This document shows positions 5,608 to 5,793 of a DNA stretch of 5,793 nucleotides, piece by piece; position 1 is the first letter of the stretch; the number at the start of each line of letters is the position of its first letter. The notes under the pieces were generated by a model. It did not search any database. It was given only the letters and a program-made list of their open reading frames with translations, and was not told where the DNA came from. The position numbers were made by a program, and so were the translations under genes. Source of the stretch: Candidatus Beckwithbacteria bacterium (lineage in GTDB: Bacteria > Patescibacteriota > Microgenomatia > UBA1400 > CG1-02-47-37); NCBI GenBank assembly GCA_030699295.1, contig JAUYJQ010000006.1, forward strand, positions 1 to 5,793. The letters are read 5' to 3'.

Positions 5608-5793
5608 TTACAATTCAACTTTGGGCGTCTTCATCTCACTGGCTTTAACTTCAAGGTGCTCGCCGGTGGCCGCGGTTTTTAAACCGGGTTTGGCCTCAAA
5701 CTTAAACATATTGGCCACCAGATTGGTCGGCACGGTCACTACCATGACGTTGTAGTCTGCGGTCAGATCAATCAGTGTCCGCCTCGAGTACAT
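5608..5793 (-). CDS. lemA: LemA family protein, C-terminal 61 residues (5' end outside window)
   Basis: C-terminal end of a LemA protein, a family of membrane-anchored helical-bundle proteins of poorly known function, usually 180-200 residues with one N-terminal membrane segment. Visible is the typical end of the last long helix, DLTADYNVMVVTVPTNLVA (9-27), then MFKFEAKPGL (29-38), matching the family pattern DYN-x-FP-NLIA-x-FGF-x-P. The final 20 residues are a charged, probably flexible tail. The frame is open to the window edge. The ATG at 5793 is probably an internal methionine and not the start, because what follows is the C-terminal part of the family. The TAA is 3 nt before htpX, suggesting a lemA-htpX operon. 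Family assignment rests on this short segment plus the neighbour. Confidence 0.85.
   Translation of the reverse strand: MYSRRTLIDLTADYNVMVVTVPTNLVANMFKFEAKPGLKTAATGEHLEVKASEMKTPKVEL

Noticed and set aside
5608..5793. A free-standing 61-residue small protein starting at ATG 5793
   Set aside because: The sequence matches the C-terminal part of LemA, so the ATG at the window edge is an internal methionine.
1..5793. tRNA, rRNA, riboswitch or CRISPR array
   Set aside because: No cloverleaf, rRNA-like stretch or regularly spaced repeat was seen; the four palindromes are irregularly spaced and the window is almost fully coding.

Overview
The window looks like a piece of a bacterial chromosome, most likely from the Candidate Phyla Radiation (Patescibacteria), perhaps Microgenomates. 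That placement is an inference from the mix of a small HUH transposase with GC-rich palindromes, a shortened GatB, tightly packed genes and an adjacent lemA-htpX pair; no ribosomal marker is present to confirm it. UGA acts as a stop (the gatA stop is TGA), which argues against the recoded Gracilibacteria/SR1 lineages. All genes but one lie on the minus strand, and no gap between genes exceeds about 60 bases.

Right to left along the minus strand: the 3' end of lemA (5793-5608); htpX, a membrane zinc protease, 3 nt later (5604-4693); a 59-nt gap; then gatC-gatA-gatB (4633-1653), the complete tRNA-dependent amidotransferase GatCAB, with a 3-nt gap and then a 4-nt ATGA overlap. At the left edge is the first 317 codons of dnaE (953-1), the replicative polymerase alpha subunit with an intact PHP domain.

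Between gatB and dnaE, on the plus strand, sits a REP-associated tyrosine transposase (RAYT, 1009-1656). It is bracketed by two copies of a 23-nt GC-rich palindrome (971-993 and 1658-1680). A third copy, in exact reverse complement, lies inside the transposase reading frame (1450-1472). A fourth, diverged copy with a compensatory base-pair change lies in the htpX-gatC gap (4671-4691).

The palindromes are woven into host gene expression. The 5' copy is flanked by a 7-bp inverted repeat (TATAGCA/TGCTATA) whose two arms are the cores of divergent extended -10 promoters, one for dnaE and one for the transposase. The 3' copy follows the transposase stop as a terminator-like hairpin with a TTTT tail, and read the other way it encodes the last residues of GatB. 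The -10 boxes upstream of dnaE, the transposase and gatC each lie 6-7 nt from the ATG, which predicts leaderless mRNAs. No convincing Shine-Dalgarno sequence precedes any of the six visible starts.

The housekeeping genes are ordinary in function. The REP/RAYT unit and the way it is fused to its neighbours' start and stop signals is the part worth attention.
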